Source of the DNA: Paracoccaceae bacterium
GTDB taxonomy: Bacteria > Pseudomonadota > Alphaproteobacteria > Rhodobacterales > Rhodobacteraceae
Reading direction: 5' to 3'
DNA: 64,000 nucleotides
Assembly: GCA_009773375.1 (NCBI GenBank)
Contig: WRPH01000001.1
Span: 214,981-278,980 of the forward strand
Made by a program: the position numbers and the translations under genes. The notes under the pieces were generated by a model. The model worked only from the letters and a program-made list of their open reading frames with translations, was not told the DNA's origin and did not search any database. Below are positions 1-7,727 of the stretch, piece by piece. Every line of letters starts with the position of its first letter. Position 1 is the first letter of the stretch.

Positions 1-90
1 GTCGCGCACCAGCGGGCGGGCCTTGCCGACCGAAATCGTCACCTCGATCGGCACCTGACCGAAGGGGTTGCTGTCGGGCAATTCATCCAT
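1..90 (-). CDS. fliN: Flagellar motor switch protein FliN (N-terminal part only)
   Basis: Only the first 30 codons are inside the window; the gene runs off the left edge. The visible start, MDELPDSNPFGQVPIEVTIS, then VGKARPLVRD, is the beginning of the SpoA/surface-presentation domain typical of FliN, the C-ring switch protein that binds CheY-P and helps dock FliH at the export gate. The ATG overlaps the end of fliH by 8 bases and has an AAGGAAA ribosome site inside fliH. The identification rests on a short N-terminus plus its place after fliF and fliH. Confidence 0.75.
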   Translation of the reverse strand, partial: MDELPDSNPFGQVPIEVTISVGKARPLVRD

Positions 91-676
91 TTTTGTTTTC
101 CTTTTCTGGAAGCTCAAAGAACCCGCGTACAGCGGCGGTGATTTCGGCGGTTGCGCGATCAAGGTTGATCTGCGTCTCTGTCTCGCCCAATTTCAGGTAA
201 ACTTGGCCCTCGCTGAGGCTGGTCTCTTCAACAAGCGTCAGCGGAATCCCGGTCGCCTGTTCCAACAATGCCTCCACTGCGGGGCGGGCGGCAGGATTCA
301 GCACCAATGTTACCGGAGCATCCGCCATTTTCTCGGCCAGCGGCATCAGCACATCCAGCACGATCGGCGCTAGGGTTTCACGGGCAAGGCCGGGTAAAAA
401 CCGGCCTACGATCTCGTTCAGCAACGGTTCCAACGCGCGCAGGACGTGCATGCGGGCCTCGTGAAAAGTAAAGCCCAAGCTTTGCAGATTGCGCGCCAGA
501 TCGGCGCGGACACGGGTCTGATCTGCAGACTGCGCTGCGGCCGCATCCTCCCAGCCAGCGGCATAGCCTGTGTCGTAAGAGGCCAGCTTGGTCTCTTCCA
601 GCAGCATCGAATCCAAAACCACCGTCTTGGCCCCCGGACCGGCGACTTCGGTTTCAAAGACTTCGAGTTTCAGCAT
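83..676 (-). CDS. fliH: FliH-like flagellar export ATPase regulator
   Basis: A protein of about 197 aa lying between fliF and fliN, the usual place of fliH. FliH is the stator that holds the export ATPase FliI and tethers it to the C-ring. The sequence has an acidic N-terminus, an alanine-rich helical middle (about residues 40-110) and a C-terminal alpha/beta part ending in a phenylalanine-containing tail, as in the divergent alphaproteobacterial FliH group. I chose the ATG at 676 (MLKLEVFE); a TTG at 682 in the same frame is possible but overlaps the fliF stop. The family is poorly conserved, so position contributes much to the call. Confidence 0.7.
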   Translation of the reverse strand: MLKLEVFETEVAGPGAKTVVLDSMLLEETKLASYDTGYAAGWEDAAAAQSADQTRVRADLARNLQSLGFTFHEARMHVLRALEPLLNEIVGRFLPGLARETLAPIVLDVLMPLAEKMADAPVTLVLNPAARPAVEALLEQATGIPLTLVEETSLSEGQVYLKLGETETQINLDRATAEITAAVRGFFELPEKENKNG

Positions 677-678
677 TT

Positions 679-2277
679 TCAACGGCTTTCCTCTTCATAT
701 TCCATCCAACCGCGCAGAATTTCGACCGACTCGGTCTGACGTTCCTCGATCAGCCGGCGCAGACGTGAAACCGGATCGCTGCCGTCACCCGCCGCTTCAG
801 GCACGCCGGAAACCACCGACAGCGGCGGCAGATCGGTGCCGTCGTCAATTTCGCCCGTCAGCACACGGATGCCTTCCGGGCTGACCATGCCCGGCAGCGC
901 TAGGGGGGTTGAGGGTGCGGGCAAGGCTGCACGCCGCGACGCCGAGGTAAAGACCGGGCGGATCACGAACAGGCCCAGGATCAGCGCGACAACAGCAAGA
1001 ATAGCTGTCTGGATCAGCGTCATCGCATCAATCGGGCCAAAGCTGAACAGGCTGGCTTCGGCCAGATCCCCCGGAACTGGTACCGGTTCAAAGGTAAGGG
1101 ATTTCAGCGTCAACACATCGCCGCGCGCAAGATCCAGCCCCGCAGCCGAAGTGACCAGCTCGCGCAGTACGGCGAGTTCTTCTTCTGGCCGAGGCTCGAA
1201 CGTGACGGTGCCGTCAGCCGCAGTGGCCGCTGCGCCATCAACAAGAACCGCCACGGAAATCTTGCGTACCGCCCCCGGCGCCTTCACCAGCTCTCGATTG
1301 GTTTCCGAAACCTCATAGTTAACCCTTTCGCGGGTTTCAGAATTTTCAGATCTGCCATTTCCTCCCGCAGCCGCAGTATTGGCAGGCAGGTTTGACGCAA
1401 CGGTCACATCGCCACCAGGTTGCGTACTGGAGCCGGTCTGCTGCGTGTTATCGGTCGAAATCGCCACCCTGCCCTGCGGATCAAACCGGCGTTCAACGAT
1501 GGATTCACTATCTGTCACCACATCGACCGCCACTTCGACCACTGCTTTGCCAGCGCCGACCCGCGCTGCCAGCAAACGCTCGATGTTCGCCTTGATCTCT
1601 GCCGCCCTGCTGTCGGCGGCCATCGCTGGCGCTGCATCGTCGGCTTCGGACGGCAACAACCCGGCCACGGAATCGATCACGGCCACCTCGTCGGGCAACA
1701 TCCCCGGCACCGAGGCCGCCACCAGATGCCGCAAGGCTTTGGCTTGCACCGCAGGCAAAGCGCCAGTGGCTGAAGTGATCGTCACGCTGGCACTGGGCTT
1801 GATGTCGCGCTGAAACGGCTGCGAAGGTGCTTGCGCGATGTGCACCCTAGCCGCACGAATCTGTGGATTGGATAAAATTGTCCGCGCCAGTTCACCTTCC
1901 TTTGCGCGCCAATAGGCGGCATCGAACATTTGCGCGGTGGTGCCAAAGCCCGAAAGCGAATCAAGCAGTTCATATCCGGTGCCCGAATTCGTGGGCAACC
2001 CTTCGGCAGCCAGCGTCATCCGAAGGGTGTCGCGCTGGGCGTCTTCAACGTAAATCGCTTCGCCGCGCACCTCATAGGCCACGCCGCGCTGTTCGAGGGC
2101 TGCCACCACATCACCCGCAGCAGCACCATCTAACCCTGCATAAAGCAAAGACATTCCAAGTGTGCCGGCCATGCGTGACATGCCCAGAACCGCCAGAAAC
2201 ACTGCCAGCGTCGCCCCCAGAACGACAAAACGTTTACGGCCATCAAGGCCTTGCCAGATTTGCAAAAGATTCTGCAC
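679..2277 (-). CDS. fliF: Flagellar MS-ring protein FliF
   Basis: FliF builds the MS ring, the inner-membrane base of the flagellum. The 532-aa product has an N-terminal membrane segment (about residues 18-45), a YscJ/FliF ring-building region (about 45-220, with the motif ARVHIAQ), a low-complexity variable middle rich in Ser/Thr/Gly/Asn, a second membrane segment near 415-440 and an acidic C-terminal tail ending in GWMEYEEESR, which in the family binds FliG. Length is close to that of other FliF proteins. It heads the leftward arm fliF-fliH-fliN and diverges from fliL. Confidence 0.95.
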   Translation of the reverse strand: MQNLLQIWQGLDGRKRFVVLGATLAVFLAVLGMSRMAGTLGMSLLYAGLDGAAAGDVVAALEQRGVAYEVRGEAIYVEDAQRDTLRMTLAAEGLPTNSGTGYELLDSLSGFGTTAQMFDAAYWRAKEGELARTILSNPQIRAARVHIAQAPSQPFQRDIKPSASVTITSATGALPAVQAKALRHLVAASVPGMLPDEVAVIDSVAGLLPSEADDAAPAMAADSRAAEIKANIERLLAARVGAGKAVVEVAVDVVTDSESIVERRFDPQGRVAISTDNTQQTGSSTQPGGDVTVASNLPANTAAAGGNGRSENSETRERVNYEVSETNRELVKAPGAVRKISVAVLVDGAAATAADGTVTFEPRPEEELAVLRELVTSAAGLDLARGDVLTLKSLTFEPVPVPGDLAEASLFSFGPIDAMTLIQTAILAVVALILGLFVIRPVFTSASRRAALPAPSTPLALPGMVSPEGIRVLTGEIDDGTDLPPLSVVSGVPEAAGDGSDPVSRLRRLIEERQTESVEILRGWMEYEEESR

Positions 2278-2334
2278 GCTCGGTCTCCGGTATATGGGCG
2301 TCTGCCCGATGAATGCAGTTTTGCCGGATTGGCC

Positions 2335-2349
2335 TTAACAATCGGTTAG
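2335..2349. promoter_or_regulatory. Candidate CtrA-binding box between fliF and fliL
   Basis: TTAA, seven bases, then TTAG: one mismatch from the alphaproteobacterial CtrA consensus TTAA-N7-TTAA. It lies between the divergent fliF and fliL arms, 46 bases before the chosen fliL start. CtrA is known to control flagellar genes in several Rhodobacterales; occupancy here is inference. Confidence 0.4.
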
Positions 2350-2394
2350 TGCCCTCGGTCTATGTTTGTTCTGCAAGCAAAGACGGAGGGCCCC

Positions 2395-2880
2395 GTGGCC
2401 GAAGCTGAACAGCCGCAGGATGCGGCTCCGAAAAAGAAGTCAAAAAAGCCTTTGATCATTGGGCTTGTGCTGGCTTTGGCGCTGGGCGGTGGCGGCTTTT
2501 ACGCCACCTGGTCGGGACTGATTCTTGGTGCCAGCGATCCGCACGGGGCCGAGGGCGAGACCGGCGCAGCGCCTTTGCCGGACATCAGCTTTGTGCCGGT
2601 TGAACCGCTTGTGGTGTCGATCGGGCCGGGAGAGGCGAATCGCCACCTGCGCTTTACTTCGCAGATCGAGGTGAACGGAACGCACGGCGATGAGGTGACG
2701 TTGCTGCTGCCCCGGATCGTTGATGTGATGAACAGCTACTTGCGCGCGATTGACCCGGCAGAGTTCGACGATCCCGCCGCGATGATGCGGATGCGGGCAC
2801 AACTGCTGCGCCGCATCCAGATTGTAACCGGAGAGGGCCGCGTGCGCGACCTGCTGGTCACAGAATTTGTCTTGAATTGA
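2395..2880 (+). CDS. fliL: Flagellar basal body-associated protein FliL
   Basis: FliL surrounds the MotAB stator at the basal body and supports torque or stator function. The product has a short lysine-rich cytoplasmic tail (KKKSKK), one membrane segment (LIIGLVLALALGGGGFYATW) and a periplasmic stomatin-like FliL domain with the phrase NRHLRFTSQIEV and a C-terminal segment RVRDLLVTEFVLN. I prefer GTG at 2395 (161 aa), which sits five bases after a GGAGG site; an ATG at 2362 would add 11 residues and lacks a good ribosome site. First gene of the rightward flagellar arm. Confidence 0.9.
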   Translation: MAEAEQPQDAAPKKKSKKPLIIGLVLALALGGGGFYATWSGLILGASDPHGAEGETGAAPLPDISFVPVEPLVVSIGPGEANRHLRFTSQIEVNGTHGDEVTLLLPRIVDVMNSYLRAIDPAEFDDPAAMMRMRAQLLRRIQIVTGEGRVRDLLVTEFVLN

Positions 2881-2892
2881 AGGGAGAATCCC

Positions 2893-3285
2893 ATGGTGCT
2901 GATCGCGGATATTCTGATGGCGGCCGGGTCTTTTGGCGCAGCAATCTATTGCTATGTGCTTTCGGGGCGGCTGAAGAAATTCACCACACTGGAAACCGGA
3001 ATGGGCGGTGCAATTGCCGTACTGTCGGCACAGGTCGATGACATGACACGGGCATTGGAAAAGGCGCGCACGGCGGCCAATGGGTCGGCGGACGGCTTGC
3101 AGACCCTGACGGCGCGCGGCGAAGCGGTAGCGGCGCGGCTGGAACTGTTGATGGCGGCAATGCATGATTTGCCCGAGTCCACCGCAGCGCCTGCACAGAC
3201 AGAACCCGACCCAGCCGAGTCCGAACGCCGCTTGCGCTTCGTCCGCCGTCGGGCCAGCCGCCCTGATCTGGAGGCCGCAGAATGA
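2893..3285 (+). CDS. Small membrane-anchored flagellar-cluster protein (DUF6468-like)
   Basis: A 130-aa protein with an N-terminal membrane anchor (about residues 1-24), then a helical and probably coiled-coil region up to about residue 95, and an Arg-rich, proline-containing tail (RRLRFVRRRASRPD). The layout resembles small DUF6468-type proteins that sit between fliL and motA in alphaproteobacterial flagellar clusters. Its stop overlaps the next start by four bases, so the two are probably translationally coupled. The role is unknown; a part in stator or basal-body assembly is inferred only from position. Confidence 0.55.
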   Translation: MVLIADILMAAGSFGAAIYCYVLSGRLKKFTTLETGMGGAIAVLSAQVDDMTRALEKARTAANGSADGLQTLTARGEAVAARLELLMAAMHDLPESTAAPAQTEPDPAESERRLRFVRRRASRPDLEAAE

Positions 3286-3851
3286 GCAAGCCGCGCAAAC
3301 GTGGTGGCCGAAGTGCCTTGGTCATTCTGGCGCTGTTTCTGGCCGCATCCGGGGCGCTGCGCGTTGGGGCTGGGGTGGGTGCAGCGCTGGCTAATTCTGC
3401 CGCAGAAGCACCTCAGCCTGCGACGGAACCACAGAACTGCCCCGAGCCGCCTCTGGCGCTGGCAGAGGCGCTCAAGACCCGCGATGCCGCACTTTCTGCG
3501 CGCGAGGCTGCATTGAAGGATCGGCTGGCGGCGCTCGCCTTGGCCGAAGACGCGATCAACAAGCGCATGGACGAACTTGCTACGGCAGAGGCCGATCTGA
3601 AGAAAACCCTTCAGATCGCCGATGGTGCCGCCGAAGCCGATCTGACCCGGCTGACGGCCGTTTACGAGGCGATGAAGCCCGCCGATGCAGCCAGGCTCTT
3701 TGCCGAAATGGCCCCTGATTTTGCCGCCGGCTTCCTTGGCCGGATGAACCCTGGTGCTGCCGCCTCGGTGATGGCCGGGATGGAGCCTGGCAAGGCCTAT
3801 TCAATCTCGGTGTTGATCGCGGGCCGAAATGCGCTGGCACCAAAGAACTAG
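3282..3851 (+). CDS. MotE-like flagellar protein with MgtE-N-type helical domain
   Basis: The 189-aa product has a basic N-terminus, a membrane anchor or signal segment (about residues 12-38), a coiled coil rich in Ala, Leu, Glu and Lys (about 60-125) and a C-terminal helical domain with LYEAMKPADAARLFAEM-like spacing, typical of the MgtE intracellular N domain. In Rhizobiales the related MotE acts as a periplasmic chaperone for MotC. Position between fliL and motA supports a motor-related role. MotE itself is an approximate label. Confidence 0.65.
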   Translation: MSKPRKRGGRSALVILALFLAASGALRVGAGVGAALANSAAEAPQPATEPQNCPEPPLALAEALKTRDAALSAREAALKDRLAALALAEDAINKRMDELATAEADLKKTLQIADGAAEADLTRLTAVYEAMKPADAARLFAEMAPDFAAGFLGRMNPGAAASVMAGMEPGKAYSISVLIAGRNALAPKN

Positions 3852-3914
3852 CGTCAGTCTTTTTTAACCCGACTCTGCGAAGCTGCAGCGTGGGCAATCG
3901 GTTGGGAACAAATC

Positions 3915-4784
3915 ATGTTTGGAATTGTCGGAATTGTGGTCATCCTGGTGATGGTGTTTGGTGGTTTCGTCATCCATGGCGGCAACCTGACGCCGATTTT
4001 CCACGCCCTGCCGTTCGAAATGATCATGATCGGCGGCGCGGCTGTCGGTGCCTTTCTGGTTTCGAACGATCTGGCGGCGGTGAAACATACCGCCAAAGAC
4101 GTCGGCAAGGTGTTCAAGGGGCCGAAATGGAAGCCTGCCGATTACCGTGATCTGTTGTGCTTGCTGTTCGAGTTGATCCGGATCGCAAGATCAAATCCGG
4201 TTGGTCTGGAAGAACATATTGAAAATCCGCATGAATCTTCGATCTTTGGCAAGTATCCGAAAATCCAGCACGATCATGAAACCGTCGAACTGATCGCCGA
4301 TACATTCCGGGCGGCTTCGATGAACTACGATGACCCGCATCAGGTTGAAGAGGTGCTGGACAAGCGGGTTGAGGCCGCTTTGGCACATGCCATGCACTCC
4401 AGTCACGCGCTGCAGTCGATGGCGGATGCGCTGCCCGCGCTCGGCATTGTCGCCGCCGTTCTGGGGGTGATCAAGACCATGGGCTCCTTGGATCAGCCGC
4501 CCGAAATTCTGGGCCAAATGATCGGTTCGGCACTGGTGGGGACCTTTCTGGGGGTCTTTCTGGCCTATGGCCTAATGGGGCCTTTCGCTGCCCGCGTGAA
4601 GACCGTAGTCGAAGATGACGGTCATTTCTATCAGCTTGTCCGCGAAGTTCTGGTGGCGAACCTGCACCGCCACGCCCCCAACATCTGCATCGAGGTGGGG
4701 CGGCAGAACACCCCGCACCACGTCCGCCCCAGCTTTGCCGCCGTCGAGGAATCGCTGCGCGCTTTGAAGCAGGAGGCTGCATGA
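3915..4784 (+). CDS. motA: Flagellar motor stator protein MotA
   Basis: MotA is the five-subunit ring of the proton-driven stator. The 289-aa product has four membrane segments: about residues 1-20, 30-50, 170-190 and 200-222. The latter two carry the conserved prolines in PALGIVAAVLGVIKTMG and GTFLGVFLAYGLMGPFA, which line the ion path with MotB. A charged cytoplasmic loop (about 60-165) should contact FliG. The start has a GGGAA ribosome site. The usual partner motB does not follow; the next gene encodes a different secreted protein. Confidence 0.95.
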   Translation: MFGIVGIVVILVMVFGGFVIHGGNLTPIFHALPFEMIMIGGAAVGAFLVSNDLAAVKHTAKDVGKVFKGPKWKPADYRDLLCLLFELIRIARSNPVGLEEHIENPHESSIFGKYPKIQHDHETVELIADTFRAASMNYDDPHQVEEVLDKRVEAALAHAMHSSHALQSMADALPALGIVAAVLGVIKTMGSLDQPPEILGQMIGSALVGTFLGVFLAYGLMGPFAARVKTVVEDDGHFYQLVREVLVANLHRHAPNICIEVGRQNTPHHVRPSFAAVEESLRALKQEAA

Positions 4785-6919
4785 TCCGGATGGCCGTTGT
4801 CCTTTGGGTATTGCTGGCCGGGCACCTGGTTGCCGCACCAGTGCTGGTCAAGACTGGCGAGCATGACGGCTTCACCCGGCTGGTGATGGAATTCCCGACA
4901 TCTGTTGAATGGCAGATGGGGCGCAGTGCCGATGGCTATGAACTGCGTGTCACCGGCCAGCCTGCCAATTATGATCTGTCTGAGGCCTTCAAGTTGATCG
5001 GGAAAAGCCGGCTGGCCGCGATCTGGGTCGACGCACAAACCGCCGGGCTGCGAATCGGTATTGCCTGCGGCTGTCACGCGATGCCGTTTGAATTTCGCCC
5101 CGGCATCGTGGTGATTGATTTGCGCGATGGTCCGCCGCCAAATGGCTCGTCCTTCGAGCAGCCGCTTTATCCTGAAACACCAGACAACAAGGCAGTGGCC
5201 GAAGGTGGATATGATTGGCAAAAACAGGCGCTTGCAGAATTACGCGGAGAAGGTGCCGCAAATACCCCAAAAGACAGGCTCGCATCGCTTCCGTCCAGCG
5301 ATCCCGCTCTGCAAAGCCTACGCGAATCACTGCTGCATCAACTTGGTCGCGGCGCATCACAGGGCATAGTAGACATCGGGCATCCCTCGCCCCCGCAGCC
5401 TCTACCGCCGCAAGAGTTCGCATCGGCGCGGGTAAGCTTGGGCGAACTTCCCGGCGTTTCCGTCACGAACGGCCTATCTCGCCACACGGGCCTTGCCGCA
5501 GATGGCCAGACCTGCATCGCGGGTGATCAACTGGATCTTACAAGCTGGGGTGATGAACGGCCCGTGCATCATCAAATGGCCGAGGCCATGGCCGGTCTTG
5601 TCGGCGAGTTTGACCAACCCAACGCCGAAGCCTTGCGCAAGGCCATCCGTTTCCATCTGTTCATCGGCTTTGGCATTGAAGCGCGGCAACTCATGCGCGC
5701 CTTCCCGGTAACAGACTCCGAAGCTGCTTTGTGGACCAGCCTTGCCAGACTTGTCGATGCCGAGCCTGACCCTTCATCGGCCTTCATAGGACAGGCGGCA
5801 TGTGACACTCCGGCGGCGCTTTGGGCTTTACTGGCAGATCCTGCCTTGCAAGCAGGTGCCAAAATCAACGCGGATGCGGCATATCTGGCATTTTCCGCCC
5901 TGCCAATCGCCCTGCGCCGCCATCTTGGTCCGGCATTGGCAGACCGTTTTCTCGCTGTGGGTGACCGGGCTTCGGCCGCCAAAGTGCGCGACGCAATCTT
6001 GCGTGCGCCGGGGATGGCTGGCCCACGGGTGGACCTGATGCAGGCGCAGTTGGATATGACCAACGCGGACCCCGCCGCCGCAGAATCCAGATTGAACACT
6101 TTGGTAACTGACTCTGGCCCCGAAACACCTTCAGCGCTGGTTGGATTGGCAACCGCGCGCGTGGCCCAGGCTCTGCCTGTCACGCCTGATTTGGTCACAG
6201 CGCTTGAGGCTGTCCTGCGCGAGAGGGCCGGCACGGAAAATGAAGCCGAAACCCGCCACGCCTTGTTGTTGGCGCGGGCCGCTTCAGGAGATTTTGACAC
6301 GGCGTTCGAATCTTTGCCCGATGCCCGCGACGCCGAGCCACAGCTTTGGCGCCTGCTGTCGAAACTCGGACAGGATGATGCAATTCTGCGGCATGCCGTA
6401 TTGGCGACCGATGCTCTGCAACCACGCGCGCCGTCAGACACAGCAGCCAATCTGGCACAAAGACTGCTCGACTTGGGTCTGGCGGAAAATGCGCTGCGCT
6501 GGCTGCCAGATGCTTCTGCTGCCGACCCGTTGATGCTGGCACAGATCCATTTGCAGCGCCGCGATGGTCGCAGCGCATTGGCGGCGCTGACGGGCCTTGA
6601 TACGCCGGAGGCGTTGGCGCTGCGTGCGCAAGCGATGCAGCAACTCGGCGACGAAGCCGCTGCCGCACGACTCTATGCCAAAGCCGGAGATTCCACCGCC
6701 GAACTGAATGCCGTGCACCGGGCGCAAGATTGGGCTGATCTTGGCCAACGCGGTGCCGAGCCATGGAAATCCGCTGCGGCAGCGGTTGCGGCCCCGAAGG
6801 CACCCGCACCAGACGCCAAGGCAGAAGGGCCACTCGCGCAAGGGCACGAGCTTGTTGCAGCCGCCGCAGAAACCCGTGCCGCCGTAGCAGCCTTGCTGAA
6901 CTCCGTGGCTGCACCCTGA
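4781..6919 (+). CDS. Large secreted flagellar-cluster protein, AMIN-like N-terminus plus helical repeats
   Basis: I do not recognise a named family. The 712-aa protein begins with a signal peptide (VVLWVLLAGHLVAAP). Residues about 20-115 form a beta-rich segment (TRLVMEF, YELRVTG, LRIGIACG, GIVVIDLRDG) that resembles an AMIN-type peptidoglycan or secretin-adaptor domain. From about residue 230 to the end the protein is alanine/leucine-rich and helical with irregular TPR-like units. It overlaps motA by four bases and is followed by the transglycosylase gene, so a periplasmic role near the stator or peptidoglycan is plausible, comparable in placement to MotC of Rhizobiales. No catalytic motif is visible. 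Confidence 0.6.
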   Translation: MIRMAVVLWVLLAGHLVAAPVLVKTGEHDGFTRLVMEFPTSVEWQMGRSADGYELRVTGQPANYDLSEAFKLIGKSRLAAIWVDAQTAGLRIGIACGCHAMPFEFRPGIVVIDLRDGPPPNGSSFEQPLYPETPDNKAVAEGGYDWQKQALAELRGEGAANTPKDRLASLPSSDPALQSLRESLLHQLGRGASQGIVDIGHPSPPQPLPPQEFASARVSLGELPGVSVTNGLSRHTGLAADGQTCIAGDQLDLTSWGDERPVHHQMAEAMAGLVGEFDQPNAEALRKAIRFHLFIGFGIEARQLMRAFPVTDSEAALWTSLARLVDAEPDPSSAFIGQAACDTPAALWALLADPALQAGAKINADAAYLAFSALPIALRRHLGPALADRFLAVGDRASAAKVRDAILRAPGMAGPRVDLMQAQLDMTNADPAAAESRLNTLVTDSGPETPSALVGLATARVAQALPVTPDLVTALEAVLRERAGTENEAETRHALLLARAASGDFDTAFESLPDARDAEPQLWRLLSKLGQDDAILRHAVLATDALQPRAPSDTAANLAQRLLDLGLAENALRWLPDASAADPLMLAQIHLQRRDGRSALAALTGLDTPEALALRAQAMQQLGDEAAAARLYAKAGDSTAELNAVHRAQDWADLGQRGAEPWKSAAAAVAAPKAPAPDAKAEGPLAQGHELVAAAAETRAAVAALLNSVAAP

Positions 6920-7018
6920 ACAACAAAAATGCAGCCTGGTTACGCTTTGGAAAGACTCTGCCTTTAGGCTGAACGCCAAGACCTCGCGCAGAATGCGTCG
7001 AAGACCGGGGGAAAACCC

Positions 7019-7726
7019 ATGAAATATGCCGCCCTAAGCCCTATCGCGCCGCTCATCGCAGCGGCATTTTGCTCGCCTCAGGTGCAGGCAAGCGCAGTCA
7101 CTGCGTCTGAAATCTGCGACCTTGCCGCGCAAGAGGCCGCGCAAGACAGCAACGTGCCCCTTGAGTTGCTGATGGCGATTTCGCGTGTTGAAACCGGCCG
7201 CACACTGGATGGCGATCTGCACCCGTGGCCTTGGGCGATCAATCAGGGCGGCCAAGGCCATTGGTTTGACGATGCCGATCAAGCGATCGCCTTTGCCAGC
7301 GAACAGCTTGCGCAGGGGCAAGAGAATTTTGATGTCGGCTGCTTTCAGATCAATCTGCGGTGGCATGGTGAAAATTTTGCGTCAATTGATGACGCTTTCG
7401 ACCCGCGCCACAATGCAGCCTATGCCGCAAGGTTCCTGACAGCCCTGTTCCAATCCGAAGGCGGTTGGCCGGAAGCGGTGGCCGCCTACCATTCCCGCAC
7501 ACCCGACGAGGCAGTTTCCTATCTCGCCAAGGTCGAAGCGGCACTGACCGAACTGCGGGCAATGGGTACGGTCCTGCCTGCGCCCGACGATCTGATCGCG
7601 ATGGCAGAGCCTGACATGCCACACGTCAACCGCTTTCCGCTGCTGCAATCCGGCAGGCGGGGGGCCGGCGCGTCGCTGGTTCCGATAACCGATGGCGGGA
7701 TACCTCTGTTTATGGCGGCACCGTGA
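7019..7726 (+). CDS. sltF: Flagellar lytic transglycosylase (SltF-like)
   Basis: A 235-aa secreted protein with a signal peptide (about residues 1-23) and a transglycosylase SLT domain (about 30-165). The catalytic glutamate lies in ISRVETGR; GCFQINLRWH and AAYHSRT are the other family motifs. Such enzymes cut glycan strands to open the wall for the flagellar rod; in Rhodobacter sphaeroides SltF does this because its FlgJ lacks a muramidase domain. Position just before flhA supports that role. The last 60 residues are variable and may bind rod proteins. The specific SltF assignment is an inference from family and context. Confidence 0.8.
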   Translation: MKYAALSPIAPLIAAAFCSPQVQASAVTASEICDLAAQEAAQDSNVPLELLMAISRVETGRTLDGDLHPWPWAINQGGQGHWFDDADQAIAFASEQLAQGQENFDVGCFQINLRWHGENFASIDDAFDPRHNAAYAARFLTALFQSEGGWPEAVAAYHSRTPDEAVSYLAKVEAALTELRAMGTVLPAPDDLIAMAEPDMPHVNRFPLLQSGRRGAGASLVPITDGGIPLFMAAP

Positions 7727-7727
7727 C

